From Dissulfurimicrobium hydrothermale (GTDB lineage Bacteria > Desulfobacterota > Dissulfuribacteria > Dissulfuribacterales > Sh68): 64,000 nt of DNA. Each line of letters begins with the position of its first letter. The stretch's first letter is position 1. The notes under the pieces are model-generated. The model was not told the DNA's origin. It made no database searches and saw nothing but the letters and a program-made list of their open reading frames with translations. Where the stretch lies: NCBI RefSeq assembly GCF_022026155.1, contig NZ_CP085041.1, forward strand, positions 1,024,306 through 1,088,305, written 5' to 3'. Position numbers and translations under genes: made by a program. This document shows, piece after piece, positions 8,948-18,899 of the stretch.

Positions 8948-11398
8948 TCAGTGGGTGTGCATCTCTTCCGGTTTTATACCCTGTATTACAAACCAGTCAG
9001 GGGCCTCAAGGACGTCATGCACGCTAAAGAGCTTGTCAGCGTCATTTACGGCCATTGCCTTGCTCAAGACCTCGTCCATATTTTCAACCATTTCTATTTT
9101 GAGCCCCTTAGTCACCTTGGCCGGGATTTCCTTCATGTCTTTTTCGTTTTCGCTTGGTATGAGAACGGTCTCTATGCCGCTTCGTTTGGCAGCAAGGAGT
9201 TTTTCTTTGAGCCCGCCTATAGGTAGCACCCGTCCCCTCAGGGTTATCTCGCCTGTCATTGCCACGCTGTGTCTGACCGGGATCTTGAGCAGTGCGGATA
9301 CGATAGCCGTGGCTATAGTTATACCGGCCGATGGACCGTCTTTAGGGATAGCCCCTTCAGGTACATGGACGTGGATGTCAACTTTTTGATAGAAGTCCCA
9401 AGGGAGCCTGAACTGGTGGGCCCGTGAACGGACATAGCTCATCGCAGCCTGCACGGATTCTTGCATCACATCGCCCAGCTTACCGGTTATTGTAAGGTTG
9501 CCTTTGCCCGGCATAATAACCGCCTCTATCTGGAGGAGGGCCCCTCCTGTCTCTGTCCAGGCAAGGCCGGCGGCAACGCCGGTCTGGTCTGTTTCTTCGG
9601 ATTGCCCGTGTCTATATCGCGCAACACCTAGATAGCGGGTAATTGATGAATATGCTACTTTTATTTGTTTTGTCTCTTCCCCGGTGTTTTTGACTATCTC
9701 CTTCGCCACCTTGCGGCAGATGGAGGCCAGGGCCCGTTCAAGGCCCCTTACGCCAGCTTCCCTCGTATAGGAATGGATGATCTCAAGTATTACCTTATCG
9801 GTTATCTGCAATTGCTCTGGATTGAGACCATGTGCCTCTAATTGGCGTGGGATCAGAAAGCCCTTGGCGATTTCTAGTTTTTCTTCTTCTGTATAGCCAG
9901 GCAGTTCTATGATCTCCATCCTGTCCTGGAGAGGGATGGGTATGGTGTGTAAGGTATTGGCCGTTGTGATGAAGAGTACGCTTGACAGATCATAGTCAAG
10001 GTCAAGATAGTGGTCGTTAAACGAGACATTTTGTTCAGGATCAAGCACCTCGAGGAGTGCTGCAGCCGGGTCCCCACGGAAGTCAGTGCTCATTTTGTCG
10101 ACCTCGTCTAGACAAAAGACCGGGTTTGAAGAGCCAGCTTTTTTGAGGGATTGGATAATCTTGCCTGGCAGGGCGCCTATATATGTCCTTCTGTGTCCCC
10201 TGATTTCAGCTTCGTCCCTTATTCCACCCAGCGAGAGGCGGACGAAGTTTCTTCCCATGGCCCTCGCTACGGACTTGGCTAAGGATGTCTTTCCAACCCC
10301 AGGCGGCCCGGCGAGACAAAGTATCGGACCCTTTATCTTCTTCGCCAGAGATTGGACAGCAAGGTGTTCAAGAATCCTCTCCTTCGGTTTTTCGAGGCCG
10401 AAGTGGTCCTCGTTAAGGATGTTTTCAGCCGCCTCTATGTCGTGTTTGTCTGTCGTCTTTTCAAACCACGGCAGGGATATAATCCAGTCTATATAGTTTC
10501 TTACGACTGTGGCCTCTGCAGACATGGGCGGCATCATCTTCAATTTTTTGAGTTCATGCCTTACTCTGGCAGAGGCCTCCTTTGGGAGCTTTTTTCGTCT
10601 TATCTTCTGTTCGAGTTCCCTGATATCGCCCTGAGTGTCGTCTTTTTGGCCTATTTCTTTTTGGATGGCGCGGATCTGCTCATTTAGATAGTAGTCTTTT
10701 TGATTCTTTTCCATCTGCTTTCTGACACGGTCTTTTATCCGTTGTTCAGTAAGCATTATTTGGATCTCGGTGCGCATGAGGGAGTAGAGCCGCTCAAGGC
10801 GTTTTTCAGGCTGTACCTGTTCAAGGATGGCCTGTTTATCAGCGACTTTTAAAGGTATATGGGCTGCGATGGTGTCTGAAAGCCTTGCTGGGTCGGTAAT
10901 GGACGAGATAGAGATGGCCACTTCTGGGGCTATTTTTTTGTTGAGTTTGACATATTCATCGAAGGCGCTCAGTACGAGCCTTGTGAGCGCTTCCGTTTCC
11001 GTGTGTTTGTTAATAGAGTGATGGAGTGGCTCCACCTCAACCATAAAATAACTGGCATTGGGTATAAAGCGTCTTATTACGGCCCGCTGATCGCCTTCTA
11101 TAAGTGCCTTTACCGTGCCGTCCGGCAGACGCAAAAGCTGGAGGATGGTGCCGAGCGTGCCGATCTTGTATATATCGTGTTCCTTTGGGTCGTCTATCTT
11201 TGCATCTTTTTGAGCGGCGAGAAATATCTGTTGCTTGGAGGCCATCGCGTCTTCAATGGCTTGAACGGATTTTTCTCTCCCTATAAACAGGGGGGTTACC
11301 ATGTGAGGAAAGAGGACTATGTCCCTCAAGGGTATGAGGGCGGCCTTGATGATTTCGGGGTCATCTTTTGAGATGGATTGTTTTGCGCTGGTCTGCAT
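8948..11398 (-). CDS. lon: ATP-dependent protease Lon
   Basis: An 816-residue LonA-type AAA+ protease that degrades damaged and regulatory proteins in the cytoplasm. The N-terminal substrate-binding domain ([17 protein letters not shown] at residues ~21-37) is followed by a coiled coil. The AAA+ module has Walker A GPPGVGKT (near residue 362) and sensor/arginine-finger segments. The C-terminal protease domain has the catalytic Ser in PKDGPSAG (near residue 687), followed by the Lys of the dyad. Length is normal. It is the last gene of the tig-clpP-clpX-lon group, 171 bases after clpX. That gap contains only a short GC-rich inverted repeat near 11423-11436 and no clear promoter. Confidence 0.98.
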   Translation of the reverse strand: MQTSAKQSISKDDPEIIKAALIPLRDIVLFPHMVTPLFIGREKSVQAIEDAMASKQQIFLAAQKDAKIDDPKEHDIYKIGTLGTILQLLRLPDGTVKALIEGDQRAVIRRFIPNASYFMVEVEPLHHSINKHTETEALTRLVLSAFDEYVKLNKKIAPEVAISISSITDPARLSDTIAAHIPLKVADKQAILEQVQPEKRLERLYSLMRTEIQIMLTEQRIKDRVRKQMEKNQKDYYLNEQIRAIQKEIGQKDDTQGDIRELEQKIRRKKLPKEASARVRHELKKLKMMPPMSAEATVVRNYIDWIISLPWFEKTTDKHDIEAAENILNEDHFGLEKPKERILEHLAVQSLAKKIKGPILCLAGPPGVGKTSLAKSVARAMGRNFVRLSLGGIRDEAEIRGHRRTYIGALPGKIIQSLKKAGSSNPVFCLDEVDKMSTDFRGDPAAALLEVLDPEQNVSFNDHYLDLDYDLSSVLFITTANTLHTIPIPLQDRMEIIELPGYTEEEKLEIAKGFLIPRQLEAHGLNPEQLQITDKVILEIIHSYTREAGVRGLERALASICRKVAKEIVKNTGEETKQIKVAYSSITRYLGVARYRHGQSEETDQTGVAAGLAWTETGGALLQIEAVIMPGKGNLTITGKLGDVMQESVQAAMSYVRSRAHQFRLPWDFYQKVDIHVHVPEGAIPKDGPSAGITIATAIVSALLKIPVRHSVAMTGEITLRGRVLPIGGLKEKLLAAKRSGIETVLIPSENEKDMKEIPAKVTKGLKIEMVENMDEVLSKAMAVNDADKLFSVHDVLEAPDWFVIQGIKPEEMHTH

Positions 11399-11569
11399 AT
11401 GTCTTTTACCTTGCGTGTTTAAGGGCCCGCCAGCCCGTAGTTTTTATCCGAGGCGCATTTTGCACCCGATTCCGACAAGACCATCTCCTCGGCCTCGCTT
11501 CAAGCCGATGGCTTCGAGAATGAAACCCATGCGCTATAGTTGAGCGATGGCCTTGGAAATATATCTTTT

Positions 11570-12829
11570 TCAAGATGTCTGGGCCTTCGGTTCATAGAGT
11601 AGCACCGGTTCTGCTTTGTTGATGATTACGTCCTCGCTTACCACGCACTCCCTAATGCCTTCTCGTGAAGGAAGTTCATACATGACATTGAGCATGGCCT
11701 GTTCTAGGATCGCCCTGAGCCCTCTTGCACCAGTTTTTCGTTTTATTGCCTCCTGTGCAATGGCTTTTATCGCCCCATCGGTAAAATGGAGATCGATATT
11801 ATCCATTGCGAAGAGTTTTTGGAATTGTTTTATGAGGGCGTTTTTGGGTTCCTTGAGTATCCTTATCAGTGCATTTTCGTCTAATTCCTCAAGTGCAGCC
11901 ACTACAGGCATGCGGCCTACAAACTCGGGTATCAGACCGTATTTGATCAGGTCTTCGGGTTGAATATTTTGCAGTATTTCGCTCAACATAATATTTCTTG
12001 CACCGTGAACATCGGCGCCGAATCCTATTGATGCACTTCCCATGCGTGCCTTTGCTATGCTGTCAAGCCCGACGAATGCACCGCCGCAGATAAAGAGTAT
12101 GTTGGTGGTATCCACCTTTACAAAATCCTGCTGAGGGTGCTTTCTACCGCCTTTTGGCGGGACGTTGGCCATGGTACCCTCGATTATCTTTAGAAGGGCT
12201 TGTTGTACACCTTCTCCGGATACGTCCCTCGTAATGGATGGGCTATCGGTCTTCCTTGCCAGCTTGTCGATCTCGTCTATATAGACGATTCCCCTGCTTG
12301 CCAGCTCTACGTCATAGTCTGCGGCCTGAAGGAGATTGAGAATGATGTTTTCCACATCTTCGCCTACATAGCCAGCTTCCGTAAGTGTGGTGGCGTCGGC
12401 TATGGTAAACGGCACATTCAATATCTTGGCGAGCGTCTGGGCGAGCAGGGTCTTCCCACTCCCTGTAGGGCCTATCAGGAGTATATTGCTCTTTTGTAGT
12501 TCGACATCCCCTGTGTCTGCTTTTGAATCGATACGTTTATAGTGGTTGTGCACTGCAACGGACAATATCTTCTTGGCAGTCTCTTGCCCTATAACATATT
12601 CGTCCAATAGGGCCTTGATATCGGCCGGTTTAAGGGATTTCGAGGCCTTGTTCTCGGGGTCGTCTGCCTTGTCGTATTCCTCGGCGATTATGTCGTTGCA
12701 AAGCTCTATACATTCATCGCATATATATACGTTCGGGCCAGCAATAAGCCTTCTTACCTCGTCGTGACCCTTGCCGCAGAATGAACAACGCAGATCAGTT
12801 TGTACTTCAGTGTCTTTCTTTTTAGCCAT
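11570..12829 (-). CDS. clpX: Clp protease ATP-binding subunit ClpX
   Basis: A 419-residue AAA+ unfoldase that feeds proteins into ClpP. The N-terminal zinc-binding domain has the four cysteines of CSFCG and CDECIELC (residues ~15-43). Walker A is GPTGSGKT (near residue 118), and Walker B and the second-region helicase domain follow. The IGF-type loop used to dock on ClpP is present as I-G-F-G (near residue 270). AGGAGG lies 9 bases before the ATG. The start overlaps the clpP stop by 8 bases. Confidence 0.98.
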   Translation of the reverse strand: MAKKKDTEVQTDLRCSFCGKGHDEVRRLIAGPNVYICDECIELCNDIIAEEYDKADDPENKASKSLKPADIKALLDEYVIGQETAKKILSVAVHNHYKRIDSKADTGDVELQKSNILLIGPTGSGKTLLAQTLAKILNVPFTIADATTLTEAGYVGEDVENIILNLLQAADYDVELASRGIVYIDEIDKLARKTDSPSITRDVSGEGVQQALLKIIEGTMANVPPKGGRKHPQQDFVKVDTTNILFICGGAFVGLDSIAKARMGSASIGFGADVHGARNIMLSEILQNIQPEDLIKYGLIPEFVGRMPVVAALEELDENALIRILKEPKNALIKQFQKLFAMDNIDLHFTDGAIKAIAQEAIKRKTGARGLRAILEQAMLNVMYELPSREGIRECVVSEDVIINKAEPVLLYEPKAQTS

Positions 12830-13433
12830 TTGACTTGTCCTCCTGAGGGGAGATGCGTTTCGTGATTACCTTGTCTATGAGGCCGTAATTTTTAGCCTCC
12901 TCCCCTCCCATGAAATAATCCCTCTCGGTGTCTTCCTGTATCTTTCCCAGGGGTTGACCTGTATGGACCGCCAGCAGCTCGTTCAATCTCTGGCGCAGCC
13001 TCAATATCTCTCTCGCATGTATGTCTATGTCGGTCGCCTGGCCTTGGAAGCCACCCATCGGCTGGTGGATGAGTATCCTGGCATTAGGGAGGCAATAACG
13101 CTTGCCTTTTGCGCCTGCGGCCAGAAGAAACGCACCCATGCTGGACGCTTGACCAAGACACAGTGTGCTTACGTCACATTTTATGTACTGCATAGTGTCA
13201 TAGATTGCGAGTCCGGCCGTCACGATACCGCCGGGAGAATTTATATAGAGTGTTATATCTCGTTTCGGGTCCTCGGCCTCCAGAAATAGGAGCTGAGCGA
13301 TTACTAGGTCAGCCATGTCATCGTCTATCGGGCCGCCCAGGAAGACTATCCGTTCCTTCAGGAGCCTCGAATAGATATCATAGGCCCTTTCACCCCTCGG
13401 GCTTTGTTCTATAACAATGGGTATTAAAGGCAT
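12822..13433 (-). CDS. clpP: ATP-dependent Clp protease proteolytic subunit
   Basis: A 203-residue serine peptidase forming the tetradecameric ClpP chamber. The catalytic Ser is in [14 protein letters not shown] (near residue 97), His in ILIHQPMGG (near residue 122), and Asp in the C-terminal third. The N-terminus ([20 protein letters not shown]) is typical, with a short or no propeptide. It sits between tig and clpX on one strand, as in most proteobacteria. Confidence 0.98.
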   Translation of the reverse strand: MPLIPIVIEQSPRGERAYDIYSRLLKERIVFLGGPIDDDMADLVIAQLLFLEAEDPKRDITLYINSPGGIVTAGLAIYDTMQYIKCDVSTLCLGQASSMGAFLLAAGAKGKRYCLPNARILIHQPMGGFQGQATDIDIHAREILRLRQRLNELLAVHTGQPLGKIQEDTERDYFMGGEEAKNYGLIDKVITKRISPQEDKSNG

Positions 13434-13472
13434 TTAAGTCAATCTTCTCCTTAGTCTTTTTTTTTCGATAAA

Positions 13473-14777
13473 TTAGTCTCTAGTCTGATCCATGGCATCG
13501 GCCTCGGAAGCCGCCTGTCTTATGACCGCGTGTTCAAGGAGGAGATCAAGGGTCTTTTTTGCACGCAGTTTGGGTAGTACATGCTGGACGAGCGCAGCCA
13601 GCAGCTCTTCCCTGTCTATCTGTGTTGAACTTTGGTCGATATGTCTTGCCAGTTCTTCATTTTCTACCTTGACATCCTCCTTGTCCGCTATCTTGTCTAG
13701 GATGAGCTCTGTCTTTACCTGTTTTATCGCGTCTTCGCGCATCTTTTCCTTGAGTCTGTCTTGAGATATGCCTGCCTTTTCTAGATCGACCCCCCGTTCA
13801 TGAAGATGGCCCGAGATATTGTCTATCATTTGATCAAGTTTTGCCTCGATGAGACGTTCCGGTACAGGGAAATCAACCCCTGATACGAGCTTGTCGAGTA
13901 TCTGGTTTCTAAGACTTGATCGTACGGCCTCTTCTTTGTCTGCCAAGATCTGTTTTTTGAGACGCTCCCTGAGGTCATCTATGGTTTTGTAGTCTGGGCT
14001 GAATTTTTGGGCGAATTCGTCGTTCAATTCGGGCAATATCCGTTTTTTTATGCCTTTTAAAACGACATTGTAATAGACCGTCTTGCCTGCAACCTTTTCG
14101 TTTATTGCATCATCGGGATATGTGATCTCTATTGTCCTTTCAGATCCTACTGCCATACCTATTATGGCTCTCTCGAATTCCTCATTGAAATAGCCCTTGC
14201 CTACCTCCAAATAATAATCCTTTTCATCCAGTCCTTCCACCGGCTCACCATCTATTTCGCCAGAATAGTCTATTATGGCGATGTCGTTCGTCTCAAGAGG
14301 GCGGTCTTCTTCGACTGCCTCTATGGCCCCGAAGTGCCGTCTCAGGGCCTCGAGCTGTTCCTCCACTTCTTGGTCGGTTACGGTGATTTCTGGTTTTTCG
14401 ATTTCGATCCCTTTATAATCAGTGACCTCAAATTCCGGCCAGAGATCTACAGTTACGGAGTAGGAAAAGGTCTCGCCAGCCTTTATTGGGGAGGCCGAAT
14501 CCAGTTGAGGGTGTAGAATAGGGATAAGCCTTGCATCTTCGATGGCCTTTGGCAGGGTCTTGCTGATAAGCGTATCTATAACTTCGCTTTTTACCTGATC
14601 GCTATAAAATTTTTCTATTATTTTGCGTGGCACCTTGCCGGGCCTAAATCCCTTTATCTTGACTTTTTTGTTGAGCTTGGCATAGGTCTCGTTAAGCTCC
14701 TTCAAAACTACATCAGACGATATTTCGACTGAAAGGCGTTTTTGAACAGGGCTTATCTCATCTATGGTTACCTTCAT
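13473..14777 (-). CDS. tig: Trigger factor chaperone
   Basis: A 434-residue ribosome-associated chaperone and prolyl isomerase that meets nascent chains at the exit tunnel. The N-terminal ribosome-binding domain has the signature GFRPGKVPRKIIEKFY (residues ~42-57). The middle FKBP-like domain (residues ~150-240) starts around D-I-A-I-I-D-Y-S-G. A long helical C-terminal domain follows. The start MKVTIDEI at 14777 is chosen from homology and an AAAGGGA SD; the frame stays open 32 codons further upstream without family similarity. It is first in the group with clpP, clpX and lon, and tRNA-Leu lies 140 bases upstream on the same strand. Confidence 0.97.
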   Translation of the reverse strand: MKVTIDEISPVQKRLSVEISSDVVLKELNETYAKLNKKVKIKGFRPGKVPRKIIEKFYSDQVKSEVIDTLISKTLPKAIEDARLIPILHPQLDSASPIKAGETFSYSVTVDLWPEFEVTDYKGIEIEKPEITVTDQEVEEQLEALRRHFGAIEAVEEDRPLETNDIAIIDYSGEIDGEPVEGLDEKDYYLEVGKGYFNEEFERAIIGMAVGSERTIEITYPDDAINEKVAGKTVYYNVVLKGIKKRILPELNDEFAQKFSPDYKTIDDLRERLKKQILADKEEAVRSSLRNQILDKLVSGVDFPVPERLIEAKLDQMIDNISGHLHERGVDLEKAGISQDRLKEKMREDAIKQVKTELILDKIADKEDVKVENEELARHIDQSSTQIDREELLAALVQHVLPKLRAKKTLDLLLEHAVIRQAASEADAMDQTRD

Positions 14778-14917
14778 CGATTTTGTTCCCTTTCTTAATT
14801 TTAATTTATACGGCCCGGTGTTATGTCTTTGTTCGATTTGGCGATACGGCTGAAGGCCTTGGTGCAACTGCAAAAGAGATCCGTAGCTCAGCCATTCATC
14901 TTGGATTTAAATCAAAA

Positions 14918-15002
14918 TGGTGCGAAAGGCGAGATTCGAACTCGCACAGGTTGCCCCGCTGGATCCTAAGTCCAGTGCGTCTACCAATTCCGCCACTCTC
15001 GC
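14918..15002 (-). tRNA. tRNA-Leu (anticodon TAG)
   Basis: The minus strand gives an 85-nt class II tRNA. The acceptor GCGAGAG pairs with CTTTCGC (with G-T pairs), the D-arm contains AATTGGTAGACGC, the anticodon loop ACTTAGG gives TAG, a long variable arm is present, and the T-arm is GAGTTCGAATCTC. A discriminator A and encoded CCA (TGG at 14918-14920) complete it. It lies just upstream of tig on the same strand. Confidence 0.96.
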
Positions 15003-15057
15003 ACTCGAACGCATAGTGCAATCTAATCCAGGCCAAAATTGAAGTCAAGAAATGTGC

Positions 15058-15085
15058 TTGCACAGATGGGTTTTTCAGGTATAAA
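15058..15085 (+). promoter_or_regulatory. Possible sigma-70-type promoter upstream of ndk
   Basis: -35 TTGCAC (15058-15063) and -10 TATAAA (15080-15085) are separated by 16 bases. It is the best match in the 260 bases between tRNA-Leu and ndk. The resulting leader of about 170 bases would be long, so a closer start site is possible. Confidence 0.35.
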
Positions 15086-15262
15086 AAATATCTTTTAACG
15101 ATTTATTTAAAATTTATCATGACCATGAAATTTCTGTTAACCGTCCGGTTGGGCCCGGCCTTTTCTTTCTGACAAGATGCCACGGCCGTCCTTGCAGGAA
15201 GATGCCGATTCAGTCGGACTATGATGGATAATGTGCGATAAATCAACGAGGAGAATACCGCA

Positions 15263-15676
15263 ATGGAACGTACGCTTTCAATCATCAAGCCGGATGGCGT
15301 ATCAAGGGGTCTTATTGGAGAAGTTATCAACCGCTTCGAAAAGGCGGGTATCAGGATCGTCGCCATGAAGATGCTTAAAATGACAAAAAAAGAGGCTGAA
15401 GGGTTTTATGAAGTTCACAAAAACAAACCATTTTTCGGGAGCCTTACAGACTTCATGTCGTCCGGCCCGGTCGTCGTCATGGTACTGGAAGGCGAGGATG
15501 TGATCAGGCGGAATCGTGAATTGATGGGGGCTACGAATTACAAAGAGGCGAAGCCTGGTACGATAAGGGCCGATTTTGCAAGCGACATAGAAAAGAACAT
15601 AGTCCATGGTTCAGATTCGCCTGGGAATGCGGCGAAGGAGATAGCATATTTCTTCAGCACCCTTGAACTAGTTTAA
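15263..15676 (+). CDS. ndk: Nucleoside diphosphate kinase
   Basis: A 137-residue kinase that balances nucleoside triphosphate pools through a phosphohistidine intermediate. The N-terminal signature [12 protein letters not shown] (residues 2-13) and the active-site histidine in NIVHGSDS (H115) are both present. Length is typical of the small family. A GAGGAG SD lies 10 bases before the ATG. The gene begins a plus-strand run with thiL, a methyltransferase, a phosphoesterase and a sensor kinase. Confidence 0.97.
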   Translation: MERTLSIIKPDGVSRGLIGEVINRFEKAGIRIVAMKMLKMTKKEAEGFYEVHKNKPFFGSLTDFMSSGPVVVMVLEGEDVIRRNRELMGATNYKEAKPGTIRADFASDIEKNIVHGSDSPGNAAKEIAYFFSTLELV

Positions 15677-15677
15677 C

Positions 15678-15693
15678 GGGATTTTTTAATCCC
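15678..15693 (+). terminator. Small hairpin after ndk
   Basis: GGGATT (15678-15683) pairs with AATCCC (15688-15693) around a 4-base T loop, directly after the ndk stop. No T-run follows, so intrinsic termination is uncertain. It may only separate ndk from thiL in the message. Confidence 0.35.
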
Positions 15694-15715
15694 CTTGCTT
15701 AAAGGATACGATATC

Positions 15716-16753
15716 TTGAATCGGGGCTGTGAAATTGATTTTATATCGAGGCTGGCCCAAAAGGCTGCTGCCCATGGTTCTGATCCTGACCTGATGGCTG
15801 GCATAGGAGATGATTGTGCGCTCATACGGAAAGACGGCGGCCTACTTGTGGTAACCACTGATACCTTGGTAGAGGGGGTTCACTTTGATCTTGCCTATTT
15901 TGATCCGTGGCATCTGGGCAGAAAGGCCGCCGGAGTGAATTTGAGCGACATAGCCGCTATGGGCGCCAAACCCCGTTGGGCCTTTTTGAATATAGCCTCC
16001 CGTCCTGGCCTTCCATCAGGATTCTGGGATCGTTTTACAGATGGGTTGTTGTCCAAACTTTCTGCATTTGGTGCGGTTTTGGCCGGTGGAGATACAGTAA
16101 GCGCCCCGCATGACCTCTCAGTGACTTTGACTTTGATAGGAGAGCCGGTATCTGGCGGTCAGTCTGGCAATCGGTTGAGGCGTTCGGGCGCGCGTCCAGG
16201 AGACATAATCTATTGTTCAGGTTATTTAGGCGATGCTGCAGCCGGTCTTTATTATTTGAGGCGTTATGCCCATTGCGATGCAATGAAAGGCATCGTGAGA
16301 GGGCGATGCATAAGTCGGCTTGTCGAGAGGCATATTGACCCTGAACCTAGGGTCGGTTTGGGAATGGCCCTTGCTGCGAGCGGACTCGTTTGTTCGGCTA
16401 TTGATTTGTCAGACGGCGTGGCAACCGATCTCGCTCATATCTGCAGGGCCTCTGGGCTTGGGGCTGAACTGGACGCGTCGTTGCTCCCCATTTCGAGGGC
16501 CGTCAGGTCTGTTTCAAGGTTATTCGGTCTTTCGCCGATCGGTCTTGCCGTTTCGGGCGGGGAAGACTTTGAGCTTTTGTGGACCGTTTCAGCCGAGGAT
16601 GAGCAGGCGATGCTCAGGATTGCAGCCAGCGCGTTGGGCCATTATCCGTTCAGGATAGGACGCATGACCTTGACCGGCGGAAGCGGGGTAATCCTCCGTT
16701 TGAATGGACGTTTGATCGATATAACTTTTTGTGGTTATGGGCACGAGATCTAA
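15716..16753 (+). CDS. thiL: Thiamine-monophosphate kinase
   Basis: A 345-residue kinase that makes thiamine diphosphate, the last step of thiamine synthesis. It shows the PurM/ThiL-fold motifs GIGDDCAL (residues ~29-36), DTLVEGVHFDL, and VNLSDIAAMGAKPRW, with the Asp residues that bind Mg2+ and phosphates. The TTG at 15716 is preferred because AAAGGA lies 9 bases upstream and the product then aligns with the family start. Another in-frame TTG at 15695 lacks a useful SD. No thiamine riboswitch or other thiamine gene is visible nearby. The 3' end overlaps the next gene. Confidence 0.9.
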   Translation: MNRGCEIDFISRLAQKAAAHGSDPDLMAGIGDDCALIRKDGGLLVVTTDTLVEGVHFDLAYFDPWHLGRKAAGVNLSDIAAMGAKPRWAFLNIASRPGLPSGFWDRFTDGLLSKLSAFGAVLAGGDTVSAPHDLSVTLTLIGEPVSGGQSGNRLRRSGARPGDIIYCSGYLGDAAAGLYYLRRYAHCDAMKGIVRGRCISRLVERHIDPEPRVGLGMALAASGLVCSAIDLSDGVATDLAHICRASGLGAELDASLLPISRAVRSVSRLFGLSPIGLAVSGGEDFELLWTVSAEDEQAMLRIAASALGHYPFRIGRMTLTGGSGVILRLNGRLIDITFCGYGHEI

Positions 16754-17243
16754 GGTAGGGGGACGAGAGCTATTTTATCTTAAGCTTTTGGGTGAGGTCT
16801 TAGAGGTCGAGGCATATTGGAAAGACGGATATCTTATTAGGCTTGACTTGAGGATGCGCAGCCGCGAAAGGCCCGACGGTGAAATAGAGGGCATCCCTCC
16901 TTCAGGGTTGAAGGAGGGCCTTATGGCGGTCCTTGATGGTGCTGATCCACGCAATATTGTGCCTGCCGAGGTCAGGGGGAGTTTGTTCCAGATAAAGGTA
17001 TGGACGGCCCTCCTGACCGCTGCACCCTATGCCACTGTACTTACCTACGGCGGGTTTGCGGAGAGACTTGGATGCGGATCACCTAGGTCTGTAGGACAGG
17101 CGCTTAAGGCAAACCCATTGCCTCTACTTGTGCCGTGCCACAGAGTAGTGGGCAAGAACGGTTGGCTTGGCGGATATTCCTGCGGCATAGAGATCAAGAG
17201 ACTCCTTTTGAGATATGAATGTGAAATGGGTGGTTTAAGATGA
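16737..17243 (+). CDS. ogt: O6-methylguanine-DNA methyltransferase (Ogt type)
   Basis: A 168-residue suicide DNA repair protein that moves alkyl groups from O6-methylguanine to its own cysteine. The active-site motif is VPCHRVVG (Cys near residue 135). The DNA-binding arginine finger precedes it in GSPRSVGQALKANP. A degenerate N-terminal ribonuclease-like domain of about 85 residues completes the Ogt architecture; there is no Ada sensor domain. The start overlaps the end of thiL by 17 bases (ATG 16737; GTG 16731 is also possible). The next gene overlaps by ATGA. Confidence 0.88.
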   Translation: MGTRSKVGGRELFYLKLLGEVLEVEAYWKDGYLIRLDLRMRSRERPDGEIEGIPPSGLKEGLMAVLDGADPRNIVPAEVRGSLFQIKVWTALLTAAPYATVLTYGGFAERLGCGSPRSVGQALKANPLPLLVPCHRVVGKNGWLGGYSCGIEIKRLLLRYECEMGGLR

Positions 17244-17770
17244 GGTTAGCAGTTATAAGTGATAGTCACGACCATGTCTGGAATACGAGAAAGGCGATCG
17301 AGCAGGCGAACAGGCTTGGCGTCCAGCTGATGATCCATTGTGGCGACATGGTCTCACCGTTCATGCTTGAGGAGTTTGACAGGTTTAACGGCAGGCTCCA
17401 TTTGATCCTCGGCAACAATCCAGGGGATCAGATACTCTTGATGAAGAGTGTGCTTTCAAGGTCTGACCGTGTGGAGTTTCATGGGTGTTTTGGGCGGGTT
17501 GAGGTCTTGGGTATGTCTATAGCCTTTATCCATGACCCGTTGGAGGCCGGTCACATCGCGCGTTCGGGCGATTTTCGTCTGGTCTGTTTCGGCCATACTC
17601 ACAGATGGTTTATGGAAGACATGGGCGGCACGCTCCTTTTAAACCCAGGCGAGATATTGGGGAGAAAGGAGCAGCCCGGCTGGGCCTTGGTTGAGATTTC
17701 AGACGCCGGCAATGTCGATGACATAAGACCCTTCAGGATTGAGCGTATCTTCGTTGACGGTTCGGTGTAA
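17240..17770 (+). CDS. YfcE/MJ0936-family metallophosphoesterase
   Basis: A 176-residue calcineurin-like phosphoesterase. The metal-binding motifs run in order: SDSHDH (residues ~7-12), H-C-G-D-M, L-G-N-N, and F-G-H-T-H (near residue 117), then LLNPGE. This is the compact single-domain YfcE/MJ0936 family, which hydrolyses phosphodiesters in vitro; the natural substrate is generally unknown. ATGA overlap with the preceding repair gene suggests coupled translation but not necessarily linked function. Confidence 0.85.
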   Translation: MRLAVISDSHDHVWNTRKAIEQANRLGVQLMIHCGDMVSPFMLEEFDRFNGRLHLILGNNPGDQILLMKSVLSRSDRVEFHGCFGRVEVLGMSIAFIHDPLEAGHIARSGDFRLVCFGHTHRWFMEDMGGTLLLNPGEILGRKEQPGWALVEISDAGNVDDIRPFRIERIFVDGSV

Positions 17771-17795
17771 TAAGGAACCTTAAGGCGGTGCGGTA

Positions 17796-18899
17796 ATGAT
17801 ATCTGGTGCTGATTCAAGACTTATTTCCATGATCTTCGACAGCATAAACGGTGCGATAATCCTTGTGGATGAAGGCGGACTAATCTCATCTGCAAACAGG
17901 AGGGCCATCGAGATGTTTTCTGCAGATGATCGAGACCTTGTCGGTCTTCCTTTTAAGGCGCTGTTTATGCCTGAGGACAGGGACATATTGGCAGAGAATG
18001 TCATCAACATTACGCGGAGGGATGGTGAATTCGAGACTGAGGCTATGCTTCTGAAGAGGGATTCGGGTTTTTTCATGGGGCTCGTCTCCACATCTATGCT
18101 TGAGACAGGGGAAGGCAAGGCGGTTGTTGTCATCGTCCATGACATAACCAAGTTGAAGGGTCTGGAGCGCCTGCTGAGTAAGTCTGAGCGCATGATCTTT
18201 CTCGGCCATATGCTCGACGATATAAGCCATCAGATCAGAAACCCGATCTTGACCATAGGTGGGTTTGCAAGACGCCTTGCAAAGATAGATATGCCTAAAA
18301 GGGATTACGTTCAGGTCATTCTGGAGGAGTGTATGAGGCTTGAACTATTGCTTTCAACCCTGACGGAGTTCATTAGGCTTGCAAAACCCGATCCGAGGCC
18401 GATCCCTGTCGGCTCAGTCATAGATGAGCTGGCATCTATTGTAAAAGAGGCGGCGTTGGAGAACGGCCTCAAACATAATGTTTCAATGCAGGAAGGCCTT
18501 AACGGCACAGAGGAGATACTGGTGGATGTAGCCGCATTTAAAAAGGCGGTTATTGCCGGACTGTTGAATGCCTGCGAGTCATATTACGAAAAGTGCCGGT
18601 CAGATGGTTCCGGAGTGGTCGATTTGGAAGTCAGGCCGTCAGACCAGCCACCGTGGACGCTCATGTTTGTCATAAGTGATCAAGGGGATGGGATAAGGCC
18701 TAGTATCATGCCGCATGTCTTTGACCCGTTTTTTACCACCAAAACTGGGCATATAGGAATGGGACTTACTTTTGCAAAGCGTATCCAGGAGGAGCAGGGC
18801 GGACATATCGAGATACGCTCTGAATTCGGTAAGGGGAGTAGTCTCTATTTGTATCTGCTCAGCGAGAGGAGGAGGGCGGTAAGGACGCAGCTTCTTTAA
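17796..18899 (+). CDS. PAS-domain sensor histidine kinase (no membrane segment)
   Basis: A 367-residue kinase with no visible transmembrane helix, so probably cytoplasmic. An N-terminal PAS domain (residues ~8-125) is followed by a HisKA-like helix pair with the phospho-acceptor in DDISHQIRNPI (His near residue 147). The HATPase_c domain shows the N box (LLNACESYY), G1 (DQGDGI), F box (FDPFFTTK) and G2 (GHIGMGLTF). No response regulator is adjacent, so it is an orphan at this locus. The closely spaced flagellar block starts 2.7 kb downstream, but a link is only a guess. The last 41 bases overlap the 3' end of aroB on the other strand. Confidence 0.88.
   Translation: MISGADSRLISMIFDSINGAIILVDEGGLISSANRRAIEMFSADDRDLVGLPFKALFMPEDRDILAENVINITRRDGEFETEAMLLKRDSGFFMGLVSTSMLETGEGKAVVVIVHDITKLKGLERLLSKSERMIFLGHMLDDISHQIRNPILTIGGFARRLAKIDMPKRDYVQVILEECMRLELLLSTLTEFIRLAKPDPRPIPVGSVIDELASIVKEAALENGLKHNVSMQEGLNGTEEILVDVAAFKKAVIAGLLNACESYYEKCRSDGSGVVDLEVRPSDQPPWTLMFVISDQGDGIRPSIMPHVFDPFFTTKTGHIGMGLTFAKRIQEEQGGHIEIRSEFGKGSSLYLYLLSERRRAVRTQLL

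Noticed and set aside
11420-11440. GC-rich inverted repeat upstream of lon as a heat-shock (CIRCE) operator
   Set aside because: The arms are only about 4 bases and do not match the CIRCE consensus.
15086-15262. Riboswitch or leader peptide in the long ndk leader
   Set aside because: No conserved aptamer element was recognised and the only short frame (17 codons at 15119) has no SD.
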